The position numbers were made by a program, and so were the translations under genes. A stretch of 64,000 nucleotides of DNA from Pokkaliibacter sp046614695. GTDB lineage: Bacteria > Pseudomonadota > Gammaproteobacteria > Pseudomonadales > Balneatricaceae. The notes below the pieces were generated by a model. It searched no databases. It was not told the origin of the DNA and saw nothing but the letters and a program-made list of their open reading frames with translations. Positions 43,812 through 53,256 of this stretch are shown piece by piece. How positions within the stretch are numbered: the first letter of the stretch is position 1; every line of letters starts with the position of its first letter. Location: positions 124,001 through 188,000 of the forward strand of contig NZ_JBKKHQ010000007.1 in assembly GCF_046614695.1 (NCBI RefSeq), read 5' to 3'.

Positions 43812-44793
43812 AAATGTACAAGCCACCGTGGTAGATCCCAATGCACCGAAGCGGGTTGAGCAGGGTGTCAAGCTGCGCGGTGCAGACAAGATGGCGCGTA
43901 TCCCGGTCAAGGTACTTCCCACGGAAGATATGCCCCGTAAACCCGCATGGTTGAAGGTGCGCATTCCTGCTTCGCCTGAAGTTCAGCGCATCAAATCCAA
44001 GTTACGTAAGCACAAGCTGGCCTCGGTTTGCGAAGAAGCCAGCTGTCCGAATCTCGGTGAGTGTTTCAGCAAGGGTACCGCGACTTTCATGATCATGGGT
44101 GACATCTGCACCCGTCGCTGTCCTTTCTGTGATGTTGCTCATGGCCGTCCCAACGCGTTAAGCCCTGATGAGCCTCGTGAGCTGGCAGAAGCCATTGCCG
44201 ACATGGGCCTTCGTTATGTGGTTATCACTTCCGTGGATCGCGATGATCTTCGTGACGGCGGCGCTCAGCATTTTGCTGACTGTATCCGTGAAACCCGCGA
44301 GCGTTCACCCAGTATTGAAGTTGAGGTTTTGGTACCTGACTTCCGTGGACGTATGGACGTGGCGCTGGATATTCTGGCGGGAACGCCTCCTGACGTGTTT
44401 AACCACAACATGGAGTCTATTCCACGCCTTTATCGCAAGATTCGTCCGGGCTCTGACTATCAGTGGTCACTGACCCTGCTGAAGCGTTACAAGGCGATGC
44501 GTCCCGAGGTTCGTACTAAATCCGGCCTGATGCTGGGTTTGGGTGAAACGAATGAAGAAATCATTGAAGTGCTGAAAGACTTGCGTGCTCATGATGTGGA
44601 TATGATCACCTTGGGGCAGTATCTGCAGCCTTCCAAGCATCACTTGCCTGTGGATCGTTTTGTGCCACCGGAAGAGTTTGATGAAATCGGTCGTATTGCT
44701 CGTGAAATGGGATTCCTGCACGTGGCCAGTGGTCCGCTGGTGCGTTCAAGCTACCATGCTGACAAGCAGGCTCATGGCGAGACAGTAAGCTAA
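43804..44793 (+). CDS. lipA: Lipoyl synthase
   Basis: LipA (329 residues) is a radical-SAM enzyme that inserts two sulfurs into the octanoyl chain. The auxiliary cluster cysteines are in CEEASCPNLGEC and the radical-SAM cluster in CTRRCPFC, with the C-terminal family serine in GPLVRSSYHAD. The start ATG 43804 lies inside the end of lipB (eight-base overlap). It is followed by a terminator. Confidence 0.98.
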   Translation: MSENVQATVVDPNAPKRVEQGVKLRGADKMARIPVKVLPTEDMPRKPAWLKVRIPASPEVQRIKSKLRKHKLASVCEEASCPNLGECFSKGTATFMIMGDICTRRCPFCDVAHGRPNALSPDEPRELAEAIADMGLRYVVITSVDRDDLRDGGAQHFADCIRETRERSPSIEVEVLVPDFRGRMDVALDILAGTPPDVFNHNMESIPRLYRKIRPGSDYQWSLTLLKRYKAMRPEVRTKSGLMLGLGETNEEIIEVLKDLRAHDVDMITLGQYLQPSKHHLPVDRFVPPEEFDEIGRIAREMGFLHVASGPLVRSSYHADKQAHGETVS

Positions 44794-44810
44794 GCGCCCG
44801 GTTGGGAAAC

Positions 44811-44838
44811 AAAAAAAGCAGCGTTACGCTGCTTTTTT
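44811..44838. terminator. Bidirectional terminator between lipA and holA
   Basis: The stem GCAGCG / CGCTGC with loop TTA is extended by A7 on one side and T6 on the other. lipA and holA converge on it. Confidence 0.92.
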
Positions 44839-44858
44839 ATGCCTGATTTTTGGTTCTT

Positions 44859-45905
44859 TCAGAGCAGGGCGCGGGCGATTTTTGATGCGAACGGCAGCGG
44901 TAGCGGCTGTCCGCATAGCTGGGCAATCCACAAGGAGAGTTCATGCCAGAACTCTTTGGGGCTACTTTTGCTAAGCACATCCAGCGCTTGCGCCTCATCC
45001 AGCAAACTGAGAAGTTGTGGTGGGCGACAACGTCTGCTGGCCAGTTTGAGCGGGGCCTGTCGCTGCATTGGCCAGATACGTGCCTGTTTGCAGGCTTGTT
45101 CGAAACTTTGTCCATCACGCATCAGCCGCAGTAGTTGAATCAGGTCACGGAGCTCGCGAGTCAGCGCCCAGAGCGCCAGCGTGGGTTCGGCGCCTTCCTG
45201 TTTGAGGTGCTCAAGAATACGCACCGCATCGGGCCATTTGCCCATGAAGGCGACTCGCACCAGATCGTATACATCATGGCGGGCATGTTCGCCGACGCTA
45301 TCAAGTATATCCTCGGCACTTACCTGACCGTTTTCACTGAGCAGTGAAAGCAGGTTTAGCTCCTGAGTGGCAGCCAGCAAATTGCCTGCGACACGCTGCG
45401 CCAGAAGTTGTGCAGCGTCATCGCTCAGTCTGAGATTAAGCTGCCGCGCACGCTGATGAAGCCAGCGGGGGAGTTGCTCGCTATCCATAGGCCAAAGCTG
45501 AATGACGGCACCGTTCTTTTCGATGGCGGAAGCCCACTTGACTTTCAGTGTGCTGTTATCCAGCTTGGGCGCAGTAATCAGCATCAGGGTGTCAGCAGGC
45601 GGGTTTTCCGCATAGCTGAGAAGCGCCTTGACTCCGGCTTCATTGGGCTTCCCGCTCAGGCGAATATCCAGAAACTTCTGTTCGGCGAACAGTGAGAGGC
45701 TATTGGCCGAAGCCAGAACCTGATCCCAGCTGAAGCCGGGCTCGACATGAAAAACTTCGCGGTCGATGAAGCCCTGCTTTTTGGCGCAAGCGCGGATTTG
45801 ATCGGCGCACTCGAGCATCAGCAGGGGCTCATCACCACAAAGCAGATAGACGGGGAGTAATGGCCGCTCCAGGTGAGCGGCCAGTTGCTCGGACTTGAGC
45901 TTCAT
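44859..45905 (-). CDS. holA: DNA polymerase III subunit delta
   Basis: HolA (348 residues) is the clamp-loader subunit that opens the beta clamp. It shows LPVYLLCGDEPLLMLECADQIR at the start, FAEQKFLDIRL with the clamp-binding region, and the C-terminal collar domain (LALWALTRELRDLIQLLRLM). Its ATG directly follows the lptE stop (TAA ATG). It is the third gene of leuS-lptE-holA. Confidence 0.95.
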   Translation of the reverse strand: MKLKSEQLAAHLERPLLPVYLLCGDEPLLMLECADQIRACAKKQGFIDREVFHVEPGFSWDQVLASANSLSLFAEQKFLDIRLSGKPNEAGVKALLSYAENPPADTLMLITAPKLDNSTLKVKWASAIEKNGAVIQLWPMDSEQLPRWLHQRARQLNLRLSDDAAQLLAQRVAGNLLAATQELNLLSLLSENGQVSAEDILDSVGEHARHDVYDLVRVAFMGKWPDAVRILEHLKQEGAEPTLALWALTRELRDLIQLLRLMRDGQSFEQACKQARIWPMQRQAPLKLASRRCRPPQLLSLLDEAQALDVLSKSSPKEFWHELSLWIAQLCGQPLPLPFASKIARALL

Positions 45906-46391
45906 TTACTCTCTCGGTTTGACGCTGTGATCCGCCTTGCGCCAGCGCATCAGAAGCTGGTTCAGCAGGTCGCCCAGCATTTCATCCTGAATTTGGGTTT
46001 GCTGGGTATCTGAGGCCAGTAGTTGATCCTCGTTAAAGCGGTAGGTGCGCTCAACACGCAGCTTTTTCGGTACCGATGGGGTGTCCGCTGAAGGCTTCAC
46101 ATACTGATAAGTCAGGGTCGAGGTCAGCAGATACTCGGTAACATCACCGTTATCACCCAGCAGGCTGCGCTCACGTTTTTCATCCAGGAAAAGTACGCGC
46201 ATGTAATCGCCGCCATTGTACTCGCTGCTGATACCCATATTGGCCAGCTTCTGGCGAATTCGTGCGCCCAGATTACTCTCTGCCTTGATCGGCAGTACCA
46301 GATCGGTATTACCACCGGCTTCAGTGCCTCGCAGCTGGAAGCCGCAACCGGCCAGCAGCACGACGCTCAAAAGTAGTATCCACAAGCGCAT
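45906..46391 (-). CDS. lptE: LPS assembly lipoprotein LptE
   Basis: A 161-residue outer-membrane lipoprotein that plugs the LptD barrel and helps insert LPS. The lipobox is LLAGC (C16), followed by the family start GFQLRG and TSTLTYQYV in the beta-sandwich domain. It sits between leuS and holA as in E. coli. A hairpin just upstream may reduce read-through from leuS. Confidence 0.93.
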   Translation of the reverse strand: MRLWILLLSVVLLAGCGFQLRGTEAGGNTDLVLPIKAESNLGARIRQKLANMGISSEYNGGDYMRVLFLDEKRERSLLGDNGDVTEYLLTSTLTYQYVKPSADTPSVPKKLRVERTYRFNEDQLLASDTQQTQIQDEMLGDLLNQLLMRWRKADHSVKPRE

Positions 46392-46410
46392 TCTTTCTCT
46401 CCTTGTCTGA

Positions 46411-46435
46411 ACAAAAGCCGGCGCAGGGCCGGCTT
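46411..46435 (-). terminator. Hairpin between leuS and lptE
   Basis: The stem AAGCCGGC / GCCGGCTT (46415-46435) with a five-base loop is followed on the minus strand by TTGTTC. The 8-base GC-rich stem is strong but the U tract is short, so it may be a partial terminator or mRNA-stabilising structure within the leuS-lptE-holA operon. Confidence 0.55.
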
Positions 46436-46453
46436 GATCGGAACGGGGTAGTG

Positions 46454-49045
46454 TTAGCCGCCCACAACAATGTTAACCAGGCGACCTGGAACGATGATGA
46501 CCTTGCGGACTGTCAGATCAGCAACGTGGCGCTGAACGTTCTCTTCCGCCAGTGCCATATGCTGAATCACATCGCGGTCGGTATCTGCGGCAACCTGGAT
46601 TTTGCCACGGGTTTTACCATTAACCTGGACAACCAGTTCCAGTGTAGAGCGCACCAAAGCGTTCTCATCAACTTTTGGCCAGTTGGCGAAGCAAATAGCG
46701 CCTTCCTGACCCAGCAGATTCCACAGGGTGTGACAGATGTGCGGAGTGATAGGCGACAGCAGCGCAACGGCAGCTGTCAGGGCTTCGCGTTCTACAGCAC
46801 GACCTGCTGGGGTGGCGTCATCAAATTTGCTGACGGCATTGCACAGCTCCATGACCGCTGCAATGGCGGTGTTGAAGGTGTGGCGGCGCTCCACGTCGTC
46901 GCTGACTTTCTGAATGGTTTCATGGGTCTTGCGACGCAGATCCTGCTGGCTTTCTGTGAGGCTTGCTGCATCCAGTGCGGGCGCATCGCCCTTGGCCAGA
47001 TGTTCGGACACCATTTTCCACAGACGCTTCAGGAAGCGGTTGGCTCCCTCAACACCAGAGTCAGACCATTCCAGAGACTGCTCGGGCGGTGCGGCAAACA
47101 TCATGAACAGACGCACGGTGTCGGCACCGAAGCGGTCGATCATGGTTTGTGGGTCGATGCCGTTGTTCTTGGACTTGGACATCTTGCTCATGCCGGCATT
47201 TTGTACAGGTTCGCCATCAGCATTCAGTACCGCGCTGATGATGTTGCCTTTCTCATCACGCTTGACGGTAACGTCCAGCAGTGAGTACCAGTCCTGACCG
47301 CCTTTCTCGTTTTCACGGTAGTAGGTATCTGCCAGAACCATGCCCTGAGTCAGCAGTTTCTCGAAAGGCTCATCCGAGTTTACCAGGCCCATGTCACGCA
47401 TCAGTTTGTGGAAGAAGCGCGAGTAGAGCAGGTGGAGGATAGCGTGTTCGATGCCGCCAATGTATTGATTCACCGGCGTCCAGTAGCTGGCTTCGCCATC
47501 CAGCATCGCATCATTCGAATTGCGGCTGGCAAAGCGAGCGTAATACCAAGAGGACTCCATGAAGGTGTCGAAGGTGTCGGTTTCGCGCTCAGCGGCACCG
47601 CCGCAGCGTGGGCAGGTGGTTTCGTAGAAGGAAGGCATCTTCTTGATAGGCGAACCAACACCATCGAATTCGATGTCTTCGGGCAATACCACAGGCAGTT
47701 GATCTTCAGGAACGGGAACTGAGCCACAGCTACTGCAGTTAATGACCGGAATAGGCGCGCCCCAGTAACGCTGACGTGAAACACCCCAGTCACGCAGGCG
47801 ATAGTTGACGGTAACCTTGCCCTTGCCCTGTTCTTCCAGCGTGGCAGCAATGGCTTTGAAGGCCATCTCAGAGGTCAGATCATCGAATTCAGCGGAGTTA
47901 ATCACCACGCCTTTATCGGTGAAGGCTTCTTCACTGATATCGACGGTGACTTTCTCATTGTCCGGGCGAACCACCTGAATAATCGGCAGGTCGTATTTAG
48001 TGGCGAATTCCCAGTCACGCTGGTCATGAGCAGGAACCGACATAACGGCACCTGAGCCGTAATCCATGAGGACGAAGTTCGCAGTCCAGACAGGGACTTT
48101 CTTGCCGGTCAGCGGGTGAGTCGCGACAAAACCGGTATCAAAGCCTTCTTTTTCGACTTTGGCCATGTCAGCTTCGGCGACTTTCAGGTGGCGACAACGC
48201 TCAACGAAGTCTGCCAATTCTGAATTGGTTTCCGCCGCTTTCAAAGCCAGAGGGTGCTGGGAGGCAACAGCAACATAGGTCACACCGTACAGTGTGTCAG
48301 GGCGGGTGGTGAACACAGACAGCGCTTCCTGTCCTTCCACGTCGAACTGCAGTTCCACACCTTCAGAGCGACCAATCCAGTTACGCTGCATGGTTTTGAC
48401 CTGCTCAGGCCAGCCATCCATTTTGTCCAGATCAGCCAGAAGCTCATCGGCATAATCAGTGATTTTAAGGAACCACTGAGGGATTTCCTTGCGCTCAACC
48501 GGGGCGCCAGAGCGCCAGCCCTTGCCATCAATAACCTGTTCGTTGGCCAGTACGGTCTGGTCAACCGGATCCCAGTTAACGACAGCATTTTTCTTGTAGA
48601 CCAGGCCTTTGTCCATCAGCTTGGTGAAGAACCACTGCTCCCAGCGATAGTACTGAGGATGGCAGGTGGCCAGCTCACGGTTCCAGTCATAACCGAAACC
48701 CAGACGCTTGAGCTGTGCTCGCATGTAGTCGATGTTTTCGTAGGTCCACTTGGCGGGCGGGACGTTGTTTTTGATGGCCGCGTTTTCCGCAGGCAGACCA
48801 AAGGCATCCCAACCCATCGGCTGCAGCACGTTTTTGCCCTGCATACGTTGATAGCGGGAGATCACATCGCCAATAGTGTAGTTACGCACATGGCCCATGT
48901 GCAGTCGGCCGCTGGGGTAGGGGAACATGGACAGGCAGTAGAATTTTTCCTTGCTGTCGTCCTGAGCTACTTCAAAGACTTTTTCCTCTTCCCAAAACTG
49001 TTGGGCGGCGGCTTCGATATCGTGCGGTTGATATTGCTCGTTCAT
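46454..49045 (-). CDS. leuS: Leucyl-tRNA synthetase
   Basis: LeuRS (863 residues) charges tRNA-Leu. It has the HIGH-type motif in FPYPSGRLHMGHVRNY near residues 42-57, the editing domain with TTRPDTLYG, a zinc-binding module with CSSCG and CPRCGG, and MSKSKNNG as the KMSKS loop. The length is typical (E. coli 860). The start ATG 49045 has only a weak binding site. It heads the leuS-lptE-holA operon and diverges from the zinc-ribbon gene. Confidence 0.98.
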   Translation of the reverse strand: MNEQYQPHDIEAAAQQFWEEEKVFEVAQDDSKEKFYCLSMFPYPSGRLHMGHVRNYTIGDVISRYQRMQGKNVLQPMGWDAFGLPAENAAIKNNVPPAKWTYENIDYMRAQLKRLGFGYDWNRELATCHPQYYRWEQWFFTKLMDKGLVYKKNAVVNWDPVDQTVLANEQVIDGKGWRSGAPVERKEIPQWFLKITDYADELLADLDKMDGWPEQVKTMQRNWIGRSEGVELQFDVEGQEALSVFTTRPDTLYGVTYVAVASQHPLALKAAETNSELADFVERCRHLKVAEADMAKVEKEGFDTGFVATHPLTGKKVPVWTANFVLMDYGSGAVMSVPAHDQRDWEFATKYDLPIIQVVRPDNEKVTVDISEEAFTDKGVVINSAEFDDLTSEMAFKAIAATLEEQGKGKVTVNYRLRDWGVSRQRYWGAPIPVINCSSCGSVPVPEDQLPVVLPEDIEFDGVGSPIKKMPSFYETTCPRCGGAAERETDTFDTFMESSWYYARFASRNSNDAMLDGEASYWTPVNQYIGGIEHAILHLLYSRFFHKLMRDMGLVNSDEPFEKLLTQGMVLADTYYRENEKGGQDWYSLLDVTVKRDEKGNIISAVLNADGEPVQNAGMSKMSKSKNNGIDPQTMIDRFGADTVRLFMMFAAPPEQSLEWSDSGVEGANRFLKRLWKMVSEHLAKGDAPALDAASLTESQQDLRRKTHETIQKVSDDVERRHTFNTAIAAVMELCNAVSKFDDATPAGRAVEREALTAAVALLSPITPHICHTLWNLLGQEGAICFANWPKVDENALVRSTLELVVQVNGKTRGKIQVAADTDRDVIQHMALAEENVQRHVADLTVRKVIIVPGRLVNIVVGG

Positions 49046-49218
49046 GCTGCTTGGTATCTGCTATCCAGAAGGGGCTGCGATAAACGCAGGGGCCATGATT
49101 TTGATGCCGGTCAGTCAAACTACCCGAAAGTAGGGATTTCTGCCGGTACAGTTCGCGGATTTTTAAGGCAAGCATTATAACCTAGTGAATCAAGTGTGCC
49201 AGTGTAAGGAGTAGTCAG

Positions 49219-49740
49219 ATGTCACAGCAGCCATCGAAGGATCCCAAGGTTCGTAGCTATGAGCGCTTGCTTGGTCGCATGAGCGCAACACTGAAAAACC
49301 TCGAAGAACGCTCATGGCCGGTGATCGAGCGCAAGTTAGAGGAAGCGGCAGAGCTGGAAAAGGCCGCAGAGGATCTCACTCTGGATGAGATAGCGCTGAT
49401 TAAAGAGTGGGTGCGACGGGATATCCAGTCTCTCGCCAGCCACTCCAGTAAGGAGCAGAGTGAGCTCAAACATTGGCTTCAGTTCGATCTGGAGCTACTG
49501 GAGCATCAGACTGCCGACTGGCTTCTCAGTGTGGCAGATCAGACCCAGACGGCCTGGCTTGAACTTCAGCACCGGTTGACGCTGGAAGATGATGTCTATG
49601 TGGCAGGTGAGGTGACCGCGCCGGGAACCTTCAAGTGTAATGCCTGTGACCATATGTTGTGTTTGACCAAAGCTGACAAGCTGGAGCCTTGTCATGTCTG
49701 CCAGAATCACTACTTCGTAAGAATCACCCGGCAGATGTAA
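49219..49740 (+). CDS. Zinc ribbon-containing protein (YbeL-like, DUF1451)
   Basis: A 173-residue protein with a helical N-terminal half (YERLLGRMSATLKNLEERSW ... AAELEKAAEDLTLDEIALI, read in part) and a C-terminal rubredoxin-like zinc ribbon with CNACDHMLC and CHVC pairs. This layout matches YbeL, whose role is unknown. AAGGAG seven bases before ATG gives a strong start. It is divergent from leuS, the same neighbourhood as in E. coli. Confidence 0.9.
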   Translation: MSQQPSKDPKVRSYERLLGRMSATLKNLEERSWPVIERKLEEAAELEKAAEDLTLDEIALIKEWVRRDIQSLASHSSKEQSELKHWLQFDLELLEHQTADWLLSVADQTQTAWLELQHRLTLEDDVYVAGEVTAPGTFKCNACDHMLCLTKADKLEPCHVCQNHYFVRITRQM

Positions 49741-49866
49741 GCGCTGGCTATTTGGTAATGAGTAAAAGTTATCAAATAGCCTTCCCTATATTCTCTTCTG
49801 GCATATTAGAATGAGCGCTTCATTGCGTGTTGCTTTATTTACCTTTGTTGCCGCGAGAACCTGCTC

Positions 49867-51234
49867 ATGAAGTCTCTGCCTTTATTTTTTATCTCGGAAA
49901 ATCGTCACGCGTTGGTCATTGGTGGCGGTAAAGAGGCAGAGCCCAAAATTCGACAGCTGCTGGATGCCGGTTGCCGTGTTCACGCCCTGGCTGAGGTGTT
50001 TTCGGCTGAGGTGAGTCGAATGCTGGAAGAGGCGGAGCAGGGCAGCCTTGAATATCGGCAGTGGCGCCCCGATGACCTGGCTCATTGCGACCTTCTGGTG
50101 GTGGCTGATGTCGACGACGATGAGGCCATCACTCTCTCAAGTCTGGCGCAGACTCGCCATTTACCCGTCAACGTGGTCGATAAACCCTCTTTGTGTACTC
50201 TCACGTTTCCTGCTCGAGTGCGCCGTGGCGATGTTCAGCTGGCACTGGGGACGGCGGGCAAAGCGACCTTGCTGGCAACCATTCTTCGCGAAGAATTCGA
50301 GCAGCGGTTACCTCAGGGTCTGGGCTGGCTGGCGGAGTCGTTATCCCGTTATAAGCCTGAATGGCACGCCGCTTTACCAAAAGGTGCGCCACGACGGGAG
50401 TGGCTGCGTGGTGTCTGGCAGGAAGCTCAACTGGCATTGCCGGCAACAGAGGCTGAAGTTGATACCTGGTTGGCTGAGCGCCTTCCCGGTAAACAGCAAC
50501 GTCAGGGCCAAGTTGTATTGGTTGGTGCAGGCCCTGGTGACCCGGAGTTGCTGACCATCAAGGCGTTACGGGCGCTACAGCAGGCGGATGTTATTGTTTA
50601 TGACCGGTTGGTGTCCGCCGAAATTATCGCGATGGCGCGGGCAGATGCCGAACGCGTCTTCGTGGGTAAAAATAAAGGCTTTCACAGCCTGCCGCAGGAT
50701 GAGATTAATCAGCTGTTAGTGCGTGAAGCCAAAGCCGGGCGCTATGTTGTAAGACTCAAAGGCGGTGACCCTTTCATCTTTGGCCGGGGCGGCGAAGAGA
50801 TGGAAGAGCTGATGGAGGCGGGTATTTCCTGTCAGGTCATTCCGGGCATTACTTCTGCCTCAGGCTGTTCTGCCTATAGCGGCATCCCTCTGACCCATCG
50901 TGATCATGCCCAGAGCGTTACTTTTGTCACCGGGCATTTACAGCAGGATCAGCTGATTCTTCCCTGGGAGTCCTTGGCGAAACCTCAGCAGACACTGGTG
51001 TTTTATATGGGGCTGACCGCCTTGTCGGTGATTATCGCCGGATTGGTGGGGCAGGGTGTTTCGGCTGAGATGCCGGTGGCGTTGATCCACAAGGGAACCT
51101 GCCCTGAGCAGCAGGTGCTGGTCTCCACGTTAGGAGAGGTGGAAAAGGATCTTGAGGTGGCGGGCCTGACATCGCCCACCTTGATCATTGTGGGCAATGT
51201 CGTTCGCTGTTCAGTGCACTGGCAGGCGCGTTAA
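49867..51234 (+). CDS. cysG: Siroheme synthase (multifunctional CysG)
   Basis: A 455-residue trifunctional enzyme: N-terminal precorrin-2 dehydrogenase/ferrochelatase and C-terminal uroporphyrinogen-III methyltransferase. The C-terminal part is canonical (VVLVGAGPGDPELLTIKAL, VRLKGGDPFIFGRGGEE, PGITSASGCSAYSGIPLTHRDHAQSV read in part). The N-terminal part keeps the NVVD catalytic aspartate (D105) but diverges elsewhere: GGGKEAEPK replaces the usual GGGxVAxRK, and GTAGK replaces the SSGG motif containing Ser128 of E. coli CysG. It overlaps the end of the convergent MFS gene by four bases. Confidence 0.93.
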   Translation: MKSLPLFFISENRHALVIGGGKEAEPKIRQLLDAGCRVHALAEVFSAEVSRMLEEAEQGSLEYRQWRPDDLAHCDLLVVADVDDDEAITLSSLAQTRHLPVNVVDKPSLCTLTFPARVRRGDVQLALGTAGKATLLATILREEFEQRLPQGLGWLAESLSRYKPEWHAALPKGAPRREWLRGVWQEAQLALPATEAEVDTWLAERLPGKQQRQGQVVLVGAGPGDPELLTIKALRALQQADVIVYDRLVSAEIIAMARADAERVFVGKNKGFHSLPQDEINQLLVREAKAGRYVVRLKGGDPFIFGRGGEEMEELMEAGISCQVIPGITSASGCSAYSGIPLTHRDHAQSVTFVTGHLQQDQLILPWESLAKPQQTLVFYMGLTALSVIIAGLVGQGVSAEMPVALIHKGTCPEQQVLVSTLGEVEKDLEVAGLTSPTLIIVGNVVRCSVHWQAR

Positions 51235-52436
51235 TCGTCTGCCTGAGGTTTGATACAGCGCAGAATGATCAGCGATAGCGCGGGCATCAGCAGAAAACCT
51301 GCGACCAGCGGGATGACCGTTTCGTTGTAGGCCTGACCAATCACAATGCCGATGGGGACTGACATCAGTGTAGAGCCCGCTCCAACTACAGCGGCGCCCA
51401 TTCCCGCAATATGCCCCAGTGGCTGCATCGCCAGCGCATTCAGGTTACCGAACAGCAAACCGGTGCAGAACAGTGTAACCATCAGGTAAACCATCACCGC
51501 CGGCAAAGGCGGCACACCCTTGGTTGCCAGAGCCAATCCCAGAAAGACCAGTGACATTGCTGTTTCAGCCAGTAGTGCTGTCCGGATGATTTTACGCATA
51601 CCGTATTTCACCACGATACGGGCATTCACGATGGAGGCCATACCGATGGCGAGTGCCAGCGCTGCAAAGCAGGCAGGAAACCATTCTCCTAGGCCATAAA
51701 GCACCTGAAAGGTTTGCTGTGACGTATTCAGATAAGCCAGAAATGACCCCTGAATGGCGCCGGTAATCAGGGTATAGCCCAGCGCAGAGGGATGAGTAAT
51801 GACTTCTTTCGCGGCGAGATAGACGCTTTTGAAGGAATAAGGGCGGCGACGCTCGGGAGGCAGAGTTTCTTCCTGACGGAGCATAAACCAGACCGCGGCG
51901 GCGATAGCGAGAACAAGCAGCGCGACAAAGATTAATTGCCATGGCCCGAGAAACATCACGCCCTGTCCCAGCGCCGGAGCAATGGCTGGCACCAGAATAA
52001 ACACGCTCATGACGTATGAGAGTATCTGTGCCATCACACGACCTTCGAATTTATCCCGAATGACAGCAACGGTGACGATACGAGGCGCCGCAACGCCGGT
52101 GCCTTGCAGCAATCGGCCAAGGAGCATTTGTTCATAGGTGGTGGCGGTAAAGCAAAGGACACAACCAACCACAAAAACACCATAGCCCAGAGCGATGGCT
52201 TTCTTGCGGCCAATGCTGTCGGAAAGCGGGCCATAAATGATCTGGCCGAATGCCATGCCAAGCATGAGCAGGGACACAATCAGCTGAGTGGAGTTGGCAT
52301 CTTCCACGCCAAGATCACCGCCAATATTGGGCAGTGCAGGGAGCATCATGTCGATGGACAACGCGGTCAGCGACATCATGAAGGCGGCACGGATGATAAA
52401 TTCCGTGGAGGGGCGTGTGAAAGAGCTGCCTGACAT
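51231..52436 (-). CDS. Bcr/CflA-family MFS efflux transporter
   Basis: A 401-residue, 12-TM major facilitator protein of the DHA1 drug:H+ antiporter group. The first-loop motif is GPLSDSIGRKKAIALGYG, the motif after TM4 is GRLLQGTGVAAPRIVTVAVIRDKF (read in part), and motif C-like APALGQ follows in TM5. These are typical of Bcr/CflA transporters exporting small drugs or metabolites. AGGAG lies five bases before ATG 52436. The substrate is unknown. Confidence 0.9.
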   Translation of the reverse strand: MSGSSFTRPSTEFIIRAAFMMSLTALSIDMMLPALPNIGGDLGVEDANSTQLIVSLLMLGMAFGQIIYGPLSDSIGRKKAIALGYGVFVVGCVLCFTATTYEQMLLGRLLQGTGVAAPRIVTVAVIRDKFEGRVMAQILSYVMSVFILVPAIAPALGQGVMFLGPWQLIFVALLVLAIAAAVWFMLRQEETLPPERRRPYSFKSVYLAAKEVITHPSALGYTLITGAIQGSFLAYLNTSQQTFQVLYGLGEWFPACFAALALAIGMASIVNARIVVKYGMRKIIRTALLAETAMSLVFLGLALATKGVPPLPAVMVYLMVTLFCTGLLFGNLNALAMQPLGHIAGMGAAVVGAGSTLMSVPIGIVIGQAYNETVIPLVAGFLLMPALSLIILRCIKPQADD

Positions 52437-52510
52437 CGTGGCTCCTGGCTCAGGGGCGATCCAGGATCGCCGGGATTCGGGAAGTGCGACAGGTTAACGG
52501 GTTTTGATGA

Positions 52511-53041
52511 TTAGTCGACGAGATCGATATGCCGAGTCGGGAAATGATTGTTGCGTCGATCGTCGAAATAATGCCGAAGGGCATTGCTGATCGTGACGAA
52601 CGCCAGCTCATCCCAGGGGATTTCATCTTCACTGAAAAGCTCGACTTCTAAACTCTCAGGACCTGCGCTGAAGGTTGGTTCAATCAACTCTGCCAAATAC
52701 AACATCTGCACCTGCCCGATACGCGGCAGGCTGGTAAGAGTGTATAGCTCACCTACGTTCACTTCTGCCAGTGCTTCTTCCCAGGTTTCCCGCGCTGCCG
52801 CCGCTTTGGTGGTTTCACCGTTTTCCATAAAGCCAGCAGGCAAAGTCCAATAGCCCTGACGCGGCGCAATCGCACGCTTACAGAGTAAAACCTTGTCCTG
52901 CCAGATGGGCAGAGTGCCGGCGATAATCTTGGGGTTCTGATAATGAATGGCACCGCAGGCCTTACAGAGGTAGCGGGGGCGCTCATCCCCGGCGGGGACT
53001 TCAAAGACCAAGGGGTGGGCACACTGGCTGCAGAAATTCAT
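52511..53041 (-). CDS. Nudix hydrolase with N-terminal zinc ribbon
   Basis: A 176-residue Nudix protein. The N-terminal ribbon has CSQC and CKAC pairs (residues 4-32), followed by HYQNPKIIAGTLPIW and the Nudix box GFMENGETTKAAAARETWEEAL. The box ends E-A-L-A instead of the common E-x-G-U, a mild deviation. This type of short zinc-ribbon Nudix (unlike full-length NudC) has no fixed substrate; ADP-ribose or NADH-like compounds are possible. ATG 53041 has AAGG seven bases upstream; ATG 53047 is the alternative. Confidence 0.88.
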   Translation of the reverse strand: MNFCSQCAHPLVFEVPAGDERPRYLCKACGAIHYQNPKIIAGTLPIWQDKVLLCKRAIAPRQGYWTLPAGFMENGETTKAAAARETWEEALAEVNVGELYTLTSLPRIGQVQMLYLAELIEPTFSAGPESLEVELFSEDEIPWDELAFVTISNALRHYFDDRRNNHFPTRHIDLVD

Positions 53042-53256
53042 GGTCATACCTTGGGGCCGGAGTTCAGAAAGGCGGGGCTGTTGCCGCCAAGCCTACGCAG
53101 AAAATATCGCCAAGCATACCCAGTTATAAGCCCTGCGTCAGCGCCTCTGGCGCGGTCAGGGACACAGAGTGACGCGATTTTGTGCTGTTCATGAAGGTCA
53201 AAAGGTTCATTATGACCACATAAACAGAGATAAAAGAAAAGAATGGTAGGCCAGTG

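Noticed and set aside
48254..49180. 308-codon plus-strand frame over leuS
   Set aside because: Shadow of the leuS coding frame; no recognisable domain.
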